The position numbers and the translations under genes are program-made. The notes below the pieces were generated by a model. The model was not told where the DNA came from. It did not search any database and was given only the letters and a program-made list of their open reading frames with translations. A stretch of 8,901 bases of DNA from the NCBI GenBank assembly GCA_036275295.1, contig DASUEB010000103.1, positions 1 to 8,901 of the forward strand, written 5' to 3'. Below are positions 1 through 6,387 of this stretch, one piece after another; the first letter of the stretch is position 1, and each line of letters begins with the position of its first letter. The stretch comes from DASUEB01 sp036275295 (GTDB lineage Bacteria; Bacteroidota; Bacteroidia; Flavobacteriales_D; Luteibaculaceae).

Positions 1-143
1 ACACCTTGGGCTGCCATCAAATCGCCCCCCAAGCCCACAAAAACGGCATCGGGCTGTTGGATTTTGATTTGTTTGATTAGGTTGGAGGCGTGCAAATCGC
101 CCGAAGCCTCTCCTACGCAGAAAAAATATTTAGTTGCTGGCAC
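1..143 (-). CDS. lpxB: Lipid-A-disaccharide synthase, N-terminal fragment (gene continues beyond position 1)
   Basis: LpxB is a GT19-family glycosyltransferase. At the inner face of the cytoplasmic membrane it joins UDP-2,3-diacylglucosamine to lipid X to make the lipid A disaccharide. Only 47 residues are visible, of a family usually near 370-380. They contain the diagnostic N-terminal pattern: a short hydrophobic strand (YFFCV, residues 6-10), the GEASGD motif at 11-16 followed by LH, then an amphipathic helix (NLIKQIKI) and GGDLM at 39-43. I chose the GTG at 143-141 because it puts GEASGD at residue 11, as in family members starting MKYY..GEASGD. No in-frame ATG lies upstream; an in-frame TTG at 197-195 would add an atypical extension, and the frame is closed by a stop at 215-213. 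The gene diverges from priA across 85 bases. The product is secure from the motifs; the exact start is less so. Confidence 0.87.
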   Translation of the reverse strand, partial: MPATKYFFCVGEASGDLHASNLIKQIKIQQPDAVFVGLGGDLMAAQG

Positions 144-228
144 CCCGTCTTGTTTTGTTGGGCCGAAGTTCCTAAAAAAAGCAATTAAGACGATCAACTG
201 ATTAATTGATTGCTAATTTCGGGGCGAG

Positions 229-2697
229 ATGGAGCGCAAAACCTATTTTGTCGATGTAATACTGCCTATTGCCATTCCAAAGGCCCTCACCTACAGGGTC
301 CCAGGTGTATTGAATGAGCAGGTTGGCGTGGGCAAGCGCGCGGTGGTGCAATTGGGCAACAGAAAACTCTACACCGGAATTATTCAAACCATTCACGAAA
401 CCAGTCCGAGTAATTACGAAGCCAAGTACCTGGAAGCCTTGCTCGACGATCATCCCGTAGTGAATGACCAACAGCTGGAATTTTGGGCTTGGATGAGCAA
501 GTATTACTGCTGCTCCATTGGCGAAGTAATGACCGCTGCTCTGCCTTCGAGCCTCAAATTGAGCAGTGAAACCAAAATTACCATTCGTGACAAGTCTTTT
601 GCTCATTGGGATATACTCAGCCCCAATGAAATAACCCTGGTAGAGCACTTAAAAGTCAAATCACCCATTGAGCTCGACGAGGTATCGATTATTACCCAAA
701 TCAAAACCGTTCAACCGCTAATCAATTCACTCCTCAAAAAGGGTGTTATCGCGGTCGATGAAGAGTTGCGAGATCGCTATCAGGCCAAGCAGGTTGAATA
801 TATCCGCATCCACGCCTCTTTGCACGATCACAAGGATTTAGAGTTGGCTTTAAACCAACTCGCGAAATCCAAAAAGAAACTCTCCGCAGTGATGGCTTAC
901 TTGCAATTTGTAAGAGGCAGACACGACAGCGGAGAATGGATGGATAAAAAAACGCTTCAGCAAAACGCATCTGTCACGGGCACCATCGTTCAGCAACTGC
1001 TTGACAAGAATATATTTGAAAATCGCTTTTATGAGGTAGATCGAATCCCAACGGCAGAGGCTACCCAAGACGTGACTTACACCCTAAACTCGATGCAGGA
1101 ACAGGCCTTGGGCCAAATCAAGCGTCTTTTTACAGAGAAAGACATTGTTCTGCTTCACGGTGTCACCTCTTCGGGAAAGACAGAGGTTTACAACGCGCTC
1201 ATCGAAGACCAGCTGCAACAAGGCAAACAGGTATTGTTCCTACTGCCGGAAATTGCCCTAACCATGCAGCTGATCCTCCGACTGCAACGCCGTTTTGGCG
1301 ACGTAGTGGGGGTATACCACTCCAAATTCAATCCGCAAGAAAGAACCGAAGTATGGCACCGCTTGAACGAAAATGTGCGGTATTCGGTTATCTTGGGTGC
1401 CAGGTCTACAATTTTCCTGCCGTTTAACAACCTCGGCTTGGTCATAGTCGATGAGGAACACGAGGTCTCATTTAAACAATCAGAACCCGCACCGCGATAC
1501 CACGCCCGCGATGCCGCTTTAATACTAGCCAAACAACACGGTGCCAAAGTGCTCTTGGGTTCGGCCACCCCTTCGGTTGAATCTTACTGGCATGCGTCGA
1601 GCGGGCAATACGGTCTGGTTGAAATGCTTCATCGGTTTGGGAACGCCACCAAACCGTCGTTCCACGTTGTGGACATGAAAGAGGAGCAAGCCAACAAGCG
1701 ATCGGTTGCCCAATTCTCATCGATCCTGATATCGCAAATGCGCAAGGCCTTGGAAGGAGGACATCAAATCATTCTTTTCCAGAACAGAAGAGGTTATGCT
1801 CCCCGATGGCAGTGCGAAACCTGTGGGGAAAATCCAAAATGCCAGAACTGCGACATAGCTCTTACTTACCACAAAAACAAATACGTGCTCAGCTGTCATT
1901 ACTGCGGGTATCATACCCCACCGCCGCCCATTTGTCCGTCTTGTGGCAGTGGAGCCCTGAGAATGATCGGTTTTGGAACGGAAAAAATTGAGGATGATTT
2001 ATTGCCCATCTTCCCCGACAAAAATATCCAGCGCCTCGACTTAGACAGCACGCGAACGAAAAACGCGTATTCTAAAATCATCCGCGATTTCGAAAACGGA
2101 GAAATCGACATTCTGGTTGGGACCCAAATGGTAAGTAAAGGCTTGGATTTCAAAAATGTCGCTCTGGCTGGGATTTTAGACGCCGATAGAATGCTCAATG
2201 CTCCCGATTTTAGGTCGTTTGAACGGGCTTTCCAGATGATGACCCAGGTAGCTGGACGCGCCGGCCGCGGACAAACCGAAGGCAAGGTAGTTTTACAGAC
2301 CAAACAGCCCGATCACTGGGTCATTCAGCAAGTCATCGACAACAACTACAAAGCGCTGTATGCTGCAGAAGCGCAGGAAAGAAGTCAGTTCAAATACCCC
2401 CCATTTTATCGACTTATCAATGTGGTTGTCAAAAATCACGACCGCAACCTGACGGAGGAACACGCTCATGAATTGGCATTTCGACTTCGCAATCATTTTG
2501 GGGAAATGGTTTTAGGCCCAGAATTTCCCTCAGTGGAGAAGCTTCGCAACTGGTTTCAAATGAATTTGTACATCAAATTTCCCAGAAACTACAATGCCGC
2601 AAAAGTGAAACATACGCTTGTGGAATGTATACAACAATTCAACGGCGAGTCTAGGCACAAAAAGACCCGTGTTGCCATCAATGTCGACCCGGTTTAA
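229..2697 (+). CDS. priA: Primosomal protein N' (replication restart DEAH-type helicase PriA)
   Basis: PriA recognises stalled or collapsed forks and D-loops, unwinds the lagging arm and starts reloading of the replicative helicase. The 822-residue product is full length. Residues 1 to about 100 match the 3'-DNA-binding domain, followed by a winged-helix region. The helicase core shows Walker A GVTSSGKT (311-318), the Walker B box DEEH (408-411), motif III GSATPS (444-449), QNRRGY (518-523), GTQMVSKGLDF (631-641) and motif VI QVAGRAGRG (673-681). A zinc-binding insertion carries eight cysteines in four CxxC pairs (529/532, 538/541, 556/559, 569/572), all present. The C-terminus ends NVDPV, a family-typical finish. 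The ATG at 229 lies at the usual distance before the first strand (YFVDVILP). The gene diverges from lpxB and ends 3 bases from the convergent Mpo1-like gene. No key residue is missing. Confidence 0.97.
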   Translation: MERKTYFVDVILPIAIPKALTYRVPGVLNEQVGVGKRAVVQLGNRKLYTGIIQTIHETSPSNYEAKYLEALLDDHPVVNDQQLEFWAWMSKYYCCSIGEVMTAALPSSLKLSSETKITIRDKSFAHWDILSPNEITLVEHLKVKSPIELDEVSIITQIKTVQPLINSLLKKGVIAVDEELRDRYQAKQVEYIRIHASLHDHKDLELALNQLAKSKKKLSAVMAYLQFVRGRHDSGEWMDKKTLQQNASVTGTIVQQLLDKNIFENRFYEVDRIPTAEATQDVTYTLNSMQEQALGQIKRLFTEKDIVLLHGVTSSGKTEVYNALIEDQLQQGKQVLFLLPEIALTMQLILRLQRRFGDVVGVYHSKFNPQERTEVWHRLNENVRYSVILGARSTIFLPFNNLGLVIVDEEHEVSFKQSEPAPRYHARDAALILAKQHGAKVLLGSATPSVESYWHASSGQYGLVEMLHRFGNATKPSFHVVDMKEEQANKRSVAQFSSILISQMRKALEGGHQIILFQNRRGYAPRWQCETCGENPKCQNCDIALTYHKNKYVLSCHYCGYHTPPPPICPSCGSGALRMIGFGTEKIEDDLLPIFPDKNIQRLDLDSTRTKNAYSKIIRDFENGEIDILVGTQMVSKGLDFKNVALAGILDADRMLNAPDFRSFERAFQMMTQVAGRAGRGQTEGKVVLQTKQPDHWVIQQVIDNNYKALYAAEAQERSQFKYPPFYRLINVVVKNHDRNLTEEHAHELAFRLRNHFGEMVLGPEFPSVEKLRNWFQMNLYIKFPRNYNAAKVKHTLVECIQQFNGESRHKKTRVAINVDPV

Positions 2698-2700
2698 GAG

Positions 2701-3174
2701 TTAAAGAGACAAGCCGATAGTGCGGTATACCTTACCCAGCAACCAAGCTGGTCCGACCAATAGAAACTGGAGGTCCTTTAAGAAAGATGGTTTTTTACCC
2801 TCTATGTGATGACCAATGAATTGACCTACCCATGCCAGCGCAAATAACAGCAGGTTGAACCAAACCAAGTTTGATCCGAAGTAAGCGTGCAGCGATTGGT
2901 GCAGCAACAGGACGCCTAGAGAAACCAACAACATACCCAATGCAATGGTAAGCGACATGGAAAAGTAAAACACCATGCCCAACACAATAACCAGGCTTCC
3001 GACGTTTAGCCATCGCTCCGCAAGAACTCCGCTGGAAAAAGGAAGCTCGATAAGCGCCAACAAACTAATAATAGCGTAAAAAATTACAGGAACACAGATC
3101 CAATGAACGGCTGTGTTTACAGGATTTTGGTGCGACTCGGCATATTCGTCAAACCACTGTTGAGCTGTTTTCAT
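2701..3174 (-). CDS. Mpo1-like / DUF962 (YGL010w-type) integral membrane protein
   Basis: This 157-residue membrane protein matches the DUF962 family, whose yeast member Mpo1 is an Fe(II)-dependent dioxygenase in 2-hydroxy fatty acid breakdown. Bacterial members are mostly uncharacterised. Visible hallmarks are the N-terminal SHQNPVNTAVHW segment with His15 and His24, an LHQSLH segment with His92 and His96, and the GHHIEGKKPS block (His122, His123, Glu125) followed by LVGPAWLL. These histidines are the expected metal ligands by analogy. About four hydrophobic segments are evident (roughly 25-45, 57-72, 74-91, 103-120). The ATG at 3174-3172 overlaps the stop of the upstream 98-residue gene as ATGA, which suggests translational coupling. 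The 3' end faces priA with a 3-base gap, so there is no separate terminator between them. Family assignment is firm; substrate and reaction here are inferred. Confidence 0.85.
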   Translation of the reverse strand: MKTAQQWFDEYAESHQNPVNTAVHWICVPVIFYAIISLLALIELPFSSGVLAERWLNVGSLVIVLGMVFYFSMSLTIALGMLLVSLGVLLLHQSLHAYFGSNLVWFNLLLFALAWVGQFIGHHIEGKKPSFLKDLQFLLVGPAWLLGKVYRTIGLSL

Positions 3175-3467
3175 CCGGCAGATAACTGATAGGTAGATAT
3201 ATCGAAATCGGTGATGGGATTGCGCTTAGAATGGGAGTAGGATCCGTCGGATATGGGCTCAACATTCGTTATTTTATCGATTGGAATCAATGCTCCGTTG
3301 GCTAGCACCAGGGAAAGAATGCCAGATTCGTCAATGATATCCTTGATTACTAAACTGGAGGTCAGTTCAGCTCCTTGATTATTCACATAAGTCAATCTCA
3401 GGTAGTTGCTCGCCTTGAGTAAAGATGCTATTTGATTAACAAGATCGAAGGGATTCACAGAATTCAC
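3171..3467 (-). CDS. Conserved-looking small protein of unknown function, 98 residues
   Basis: I do not recognise a named family. The protein starts with an amphipathic helix (residues about 6-19, FDLVNQIASLLKAS). Alternating hydrophobic strands follow (LRLTYV 23-28, SLVIKDII 38-45, LSLVLA 51-56, ALIPIDKITNVEP 59-71), a pattern that could make a small SH3-like or Sm-like barrel. The Rho-binding antiterminator fold is one possible analogue, but that is only a shape impression. There is no signal peptide or membrane segment, so it is probably cytoplasmic. I take the GTG at 3467-3465 as start; a second GTG at 3458-3456 is a credible alternative, and no ATG exists upstream in frame. A perfect promoter box lies about 27 bases before the GTG. 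The stop overlaps the start of the Mpo1-like gene (ATGA at 3174-3171), and that coupling is the best evidence that the frame is translated. Confidence 0.72.
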   Translation of the reverse strand: MNSVNPFDLVNQIASLLKASNYLRLTYVNNQGAELTSSLVIKDIIDESGILSLVLANGALIPIDKITNVEPISDGSYSHSKRNPITDFDISTYQLSAG

Positions 3468-3493
3468 GGCAGTTGAGTTTAAATAGGGATAAC

Positions 3494-3501
3494 CAAATAT
3501 A
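3494..3501 (-). promoter_or_regulatory. Bacteroidota-type -7 promoter box for the 98-residue gene / Mpo1-like operon
   Basis: Read on the minus strand the bases are TATATTTG, a perfect match to the TAnnTTTG box used by the Bacteroidota primary sigma factor. Transcription would start near 3487, giving a leader of about 20 bases to the GTG at 3467. I see no good TTG in the expected upstream -33 region, which lies right against the terminator of the preceding operon. Confidence 0.5.
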
Positions 3502-3528
3502 CTTTTTTCTTCTAATATGACGGAATGG

Positions 3529-3556
3529 AAAAAAAAAGTTGCCTGTTAAGGCACTA
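3529..3556 (-). terminator. Intrinsic terminator of the panB - pseudouridine synthase operon
   Basis: On the minus strand there is a five-base-pair stem, TGCCT/AGGCA, with loop TAAC. It can be extended by AGT/ACT with one bulged A, and is followed after AC by a run of nine T (3537-3529). It lies about 32 bases after the stop of the pseudouridine synthase gene and reads in the same direction. The stem is short, but the T run is strong. Confidence 0.65.
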
Positions 3557-3587
3557 TATTATACTTAAACCTACTTATTCTCTAATT

Positions 3588-4292
3588 CTACACGGAAAGG
3601 GATTGCGTCATGCTCTTCCATACTGAGTCATCGGGTATTGGAGCACAGAGGGTTAGCAATTCTTTTTTCACTGGATGTACAAACTGAATCCCACGTGCTA
3701 AAAGGTGAATCGACTGATCTTTATTTGCCCTTTTGGCGCCGTATTTAACATCGCCGCGTATGGGAAGACCGATGCTGCTTAATTGCGCCCTTATTTGATG
3801 GTGTCGGCCCGTTTCCAACTCCACTTCGAGCAGGGCCAACGTTTCGCCTTGAAAAAGGTTTTGGAAACGCAAAACCGCTTTTTTGGCACCAGGCCGCTCT
3901 TTGGCAAGGCACCGTGATTTATTTTTTTGCTCGTCTTTAATCATCCATGAAATGAGTTCCTTGTCTTGCGGAGCCGATCCCTCCACAATAGCCCAGTAGG
4001 TTTTTTTCACCTCCTTGGTTTTAAACAACTCCGTCATGCGCGCCAGAGCTTTGGTGGTGCGACCAAAGACAACTAAACCACCCACGGGTCGGTCAATACG
4101 GTGCACGGCACCTAAGTATACATCGCCGGGTTTATCGAACTTCTTTTTAATGTAGGCCTTGGCCACGTCAATCAGACAGGTATCGCCCGTTTTATCCGAC
4201 TGCACAATATCGCCAGGTCGTTTGTCAATTACCAAAAGGTGGTTATCCTCGTAAACGACCCTTAGGTTATTTGGATTGCTGATTTCGCGCAT
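3588..4292 (-). CDS. RluA-family pseudouridine synthase
   Basis: The enzyme isomerises uridine to pseudouridine in rRNA or tRNA in the cytoplasm. The 234-residue product starts at the ATG 4292-4290. A TTG one codon earlier is open too, but the ATG gives the common TGATG overlap with the panB stop (4294-4292). Numbering from that ATG, family marks are YEDNHLLVIDKRPGD near the start, HRIDRPVGG at 64-72 with the catalytic Asp67, the ETGRHHQIRAQL block at 160-171, and GDVKYG with Tyr184. The catalytic block reads HRIDRPVGG rather than the common HRLDRxTSG, an acceptable variation. There is no N-terminal S4 RNA-binding domain, so it resembles the short single-domain members (RluA, TruC, RluC-core type) rather than RluD. 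The target uridine cannot be read from sequence. It is the last gene of a two-gene operon with panB, and a terminator follows. Confidence 0.9.
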   Translation of the reverse strand: MREISNPNNLRVVYEDNHLLVIDKRPGDIVQSDKTGDTCLIDVAKAYIKKKFDKPGDVYLGAVHRIDRPVGGLVVFGRTTKALARMTELFKTKEVKKTYWAIVEGSAPQDKELISWMIKDEQKNKSRCLAKERPGAKKAVLRFQNLFQGETLALLEVELETGRHHQIRAQLSSIGLPIRGDVKYGAKRANKDQSIHLLARGIQFVHPVKKELLTLCAPIPDDSVWKSMTQSLSV

Positions 4293-5107
4293 CAATATTG
4301 TTCCTTGGCATTTGGGAAATCGACTTTTCGCACATCGTCGATGTAGTGTTCAATGGCTCCTTTGATTTCGGTGTACAAATCCAAGTACCTGCGCAAAAAG
4401 CGCGGGCTGAATTCGTTTGTAATGCCCAGCATATCATGAAGCACTAGTACTTGACCATCGACACCTGCGCCTGCGCCGATTCCAATAACGGGTATGGTTA
4501 AGGATTTTGCGACCTTTTCTGCCAAGTTGGCGGGTATTTTCTCCAAAACTAGAGCATAACAGCCCGCTTCCTGGAGCAAAAGAGCATCTTCTAATAAGCG
4601 TTCTGCCTCTTCCTCTTCTCTTGCTCTTACTGTATACGTTCCGAATTTGTAGATCGACTGAGGAGTGAGTCCCAAATGCCCCATAACCGGTATTCCCGCG
4701 GTAAGTATGCGTTTGATGGATTTGACAATTTCGCGTCCCCCCTCCATCTTAACGGTGTGGGCACCACTCTCCTTCATAATACGAATGGCTGAATTCAGGG
4801 CCTCGCGTGAGTTGCCCTGGTAGGAACCAAAAGGCAGATCAATAACCACCAGCGAACGCTTAACCGCCCGAACCACAGAGGAGGCGTGATAAATCATTTG
4901 ATCTAAGGTTATCGGCAAGGTGGTCTCATGACCGGCCATGACATTTGATGCCGAATCGCCAACCAAAATAACGTCGATGCCGGCCTGATCAATGATGCGT
5001 GCCAATGAAAAATCGTATGCGGTTAACATGGCGATTTTTTGCCCTCTATTTTTCATCTCTTGCAGGGTATGAGTGGTTACCCGCTTCACATCAGAATGAA
5101 CAGACAT
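4292..5107 (-). CDS. panB: 3-methyl-2-oxobutanoate hydroxymethyltransferase (ketopantoate hydroxymethyltransferase)
   Basis: PanB adds a hydroxymethyl group from 5,10-methylenetetrahydrofolate to 2-oxoisovalerate to make ketopantoate, the first committed step of pantothenate and CoA synthesis. It forms a cytoplasmic decameric TIM barrel. The 271 residues are full length. Visible landmarks are MLTAYD (27-32), VGDS with Asp51, VVIDLPFGSYQ with Asp90, KMEGG with Lys120 and Glu122, GHLGLTPQS (143-151), LEKIP with Glu189 (the predicted catalytic base) and IGIGAGAGVDGQVLVLHD (208-225). Asp51, Asp90 and Glu122 correspond to the Mg2+ ligands of the E. coli enzyme. The ATG at 5107-5105 fits the family, with a short lead-in before the KxxGxKIAMLTAYD region. 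It is the first gene of an operon with the downstream pseudouridine synthase and diverges from the lipoprotein gene. No other pan gene is in the window. Confidence 0.97.
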   Translation of the reverse strand: MSVHSDVKRVTTHTLQEMKNRGQKIAMLTAYDFSLARIIDQAGIDVILVGDSASNVMAGHETTLPITLDQMIYHASSVVRAVKRSLVVIDLPFGSYQGNSREALNSAIRIMKESGAHTVKMEGGREIVKSIKRILTAGIPVMGHLGLTPQSIYKFGTYTVRAREEEEAERLLEDALLLQEAGCYALVLEKIPANLAEKVAKSLTIPVIGIGAGAGVDGQVLVLHDMLGITNEFSPRFLRRYLDLYTEIKGAIEHYIDDVRKVDFPNAKEQY

Positions 5108-5151
5108 AATCTACGTAATTTTTGAATCCCAAAATTGAGAATAAAACCATT

Positions 5152-5173
5152 CAAACCTGCCAAACCTGCCAAA
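5152..5173. repeat. 9-base tandem duplication in the panB / lipoprotein divergent region
   Basis: CAAACCTGC occurs twice head to tail (5152-5160, 5161-5169) and is followed by CAAA (5170-5173). This spaces three CAAA (TTTG on the minus strand) elements exactly nine bases apart. It lies directly before the palindrome at 5170-5186 and between the two divergent start codons. It may be an operator or a chance slippage duplication. Confidence 0.6.
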
Positions 5174-5186
5174 TATTATATATTTG
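5170..5186. promoter_or_regulatory. Palindrome holding a Bacteroidota -7 box for the lipoprotein gene
   Basis: CAAATAT - TAT - ATATTTG is a perfect 7-base inverted repeat with a 3-base spacer. Its right arm contains TATATTTG (5179-5186), a perfect TAnnTTTG box on the plus strand. The expected start of transcription would be near 5193, just before the ATGs at 5198 and 5204. The left arm read on the minus strand gives AATATTTG, one base off the same consensus and pointing at panB. No clear TTG -33 element is visible for the plus-strand box. Confidence 0.45.
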
Positions 5187-5197
5187 TAACCCTTGTA

Positions 5198-6253
5198 ATG
5201 AAAATGAAAAAAACGCTATCTGCACTACTTTTATCAGCCGGTTTCTTAGCGGGCTGCGAGACTGAGATTGATATAACTGGCGACAACACCCCTACTGCTG
5301 TTGTGTACGGCGTGTTAGACCGAAACAATGCGAACCACGTTTTTAAGGTGAATAAAACCTTCTTAGGAGAGGGTAACGCGTTAAGTTTTGCTCAAATCCA
5401 AGACTCATCGCTGATTCCCGGAGTTAGACCGAAGGTGGTTAGGCGCTTAAATGGAGTGGTTGATCTGGAATTCCCTGTCCTCGACACCATCTTATCCGGT
5501 AAACCAGATGGTACCTTCTATTCAGGCGACGTGAAAGCCTTTTATTTCCGCGAACCCAATCTGACTACCGACAACGGGTACGACTACGCCATATCTTTCG
5601 AATACAACGGCGAAACCGTTTCTGCATCGACCGTGACCGTTCAGCCTCCCGCTCTTAAATCTCCCGGTCCAAACTTGGGTGCCATCGATATTGTGAGTTC
5701 ATCTCCAGATCCCTTGAACCCCAGATTCAACAGCTTGGCGGTGAGCATGGACAAACCCAAAAATTCATTCAAACACGAATTTGAAGTTCAGTTTACTTAC
5801 CTGGAGATCTACAACGATAGTTCCAGCGCCCTGAAAAAGATAACCGTAGGAAAATCGCTTGTTGATGGAAGTTCAACCCTAAGCAGTGTCTCGAGCTTCT
5901 TCGAAGCACAAGGCATTTTCGATGCAATTCTCGGCACGGTGAAAGACGACGACAACGTTCACTTCAGAGAAATTAAAAACTTTGAGATCCGCGTCATTTC
6001 TATGGGTCAAGACTTGGCTACCTATGTTGAAGTAAACAACCCCATAACGGCAGTTATCCAAGAAAGACCCGAATTCACCAACGTAAACAACGGACTGGGG
6101 ATTTTCTCAAGCAAAGGCGAAATCTTGCGTCCTATCGCAGTTGGAGAGCGCACCTCCCGTTATATGACCACCAATACCAATTGGCTCGATAAAAAATTCT
6201 GTAGCCGACTGCCTTTCACTGTCAGAGAGTCTCAATCGGCTTGTCCAAGATGA
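5198..6253 (+). CDS. Secreted lipoprotein, probable DUF4249 family
   Basis: A 351-residue lipoprotein. From the ATG at 5198 it has a lysine-rich n-region (MKMKKT), a hydrophobic core and a lipobox LAGC whose cysteine is residue 20 (codon 5255-5257). It should therefore be lipidated and anchored in the outer membrane. The mature start CETEIDITGD is acidic, which in some Bacteroidota goes with surface display. The body is rich in beta strand. The C-terminal third contains NNGLGIFSSKG, similar to the GxGxFSS segment seen near the end of DUF4249 proteins, and the N-terminal CExEIDI and 'VVYGVLD' pattern also fits that family. Function is unknown; DUF4249 genes often sit near TonB-dependent receptors, but none is beside this one. 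The frame stays open back to a TTG at 5135, but that would bury the signal peptide and promoter box. ATG 5204 is the other likely start. A terminator follows. Confidence 0.75.
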   Translation: MKMKKTLSALLLSAGFLAGCETEIDITGDNTPTAVVYGVLDRNNANHVFKVNKTFLGEGNALSFAQIQDSSLIPGVRPKVVRRLNGVVDLEFPVLDTILSGKPDGTFYSGDVKAFYFREPNLTTDNGYDYAISFEYNGETVSASTVTVQPPALKSPGPNLGAIDIVSSSPDPLNPRFNSLAVSMDKPKNSFKHEFEVQFTYLEIYNDSSSALKKITVGKSLVDGSSTLSSVSSFFEAQGIFDAILGTVKDDDNVHFREIKNFEIRVISMGQDLATYVEVNNPITAVIQERPEFTNVNNGLGIFSSKGEILRPIAVGERTSRYMTTNTNWLDKKFCSRLPFTVRESQSACPR

Positions 6254-6275
6254 CATAATCAACACGAGTTTGAGT

Positions 6276-6302
6276 AAAAAGGGAGTTCGCTCCCTTTTTT
6301 TT
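6276..6302 (+). terminator. Intrinsic terminator of the lipoprotein gene
   Basis: GGGAG-TTCG-CTCCC hairpin (6281-6294) with a UUCG tetraloop, flanked by AAAAA on the left and followed by eight T (6295-6302). It begins about 22 bases after the lipoprotein stop. The A run on the left means it could work in both directions. It isolates dnaK from upstream transcription. Confidence 0.88.
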
Positions 6303-6309
6303 ATGCCTT

Positions 6310-6355
6310 TTTGTCAGCTATCATGAGCGACCTGGCCTTTGGCACAATCATTGAA
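6310..6355 (+). promoter_or_regulatory. Candidate dnaK promoter region, two overlapping weak matches
   Basis: Two readings compete. First, TTTG (6310-6313), 20 bases, then GGCCTTTG (6334-6341) resembles the Bacteroidota TTTG/TAnnTTTG promoter with the TA lost. Second, TTGGCAC (6339-6345), five bases, TTGAA (6351-6355) resembles a sigma-54 -24/-12 promoter, with GG and GA ten bases apart but the usually invariant GC replaced by GA. No CIRCE inverted repeat and no E. coli type heat-shock sigma-32 promoter is visible. The positions suit a leader of about 20 to 40 bases to the ATG at 6388. Confidence 0.3.
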
Positions 6356-6387
6356 TGGAAGGGGAAAACGACCAAACCTAATAGACA

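Noticed and set aside
202..648. 148-codon minus-strand frame covering the priA start
   Set aside because: Overlaps the N-terminal DNA-binding domain of priA in antisense and resembles no family. The real minus-strand gene here is the lpxB fragment at 1-143.
1188..1568. 126-codon open frame antisense to priA
   Set aside because: Lies wholly inside the well-supported helicase core of priA, has low-complexity Ser/Arg/Cys-rich translation and no recognisable domain.
1911..2303. 130-codon open frame antisense to priA motifs
   Set aside because: Antisense to conserved helicase motifs with no supporting start signal or family pattern.
4293..4295. TTG start one codon before the pseudouridine synthase ATG
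   Set aside because: The ATG immediately after it gives the common TGATG overlap with the panB stop and is the more likely start.
5135..5197. Upstream TTG start that would lengthen the lipoprotein by 21 residues
   Set aside because: The extension (rich in Lys, Pro and Ala) would place the signal peptide internally and would translate through the tandem repeat and the promoter box. The ATGs at 5198 and 5204 give a normal lipoprotein signal.
6187..6253. Possible frameshift at the C-terminus of the lipoprotein
   Set aside because: The tail after the GLGIFSS segment is atypical to my eye, but it ends cleanly before a strong terminator and no alternative frame continues the family pattern.
6303..6387. 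CIRCE element or sigma-32 type heat-shock promoter before dnaK
   Set aside because: Neither the TTAGCACTC inverted repeat nor a CTTGAAA/CCCCAT-like pair is present.
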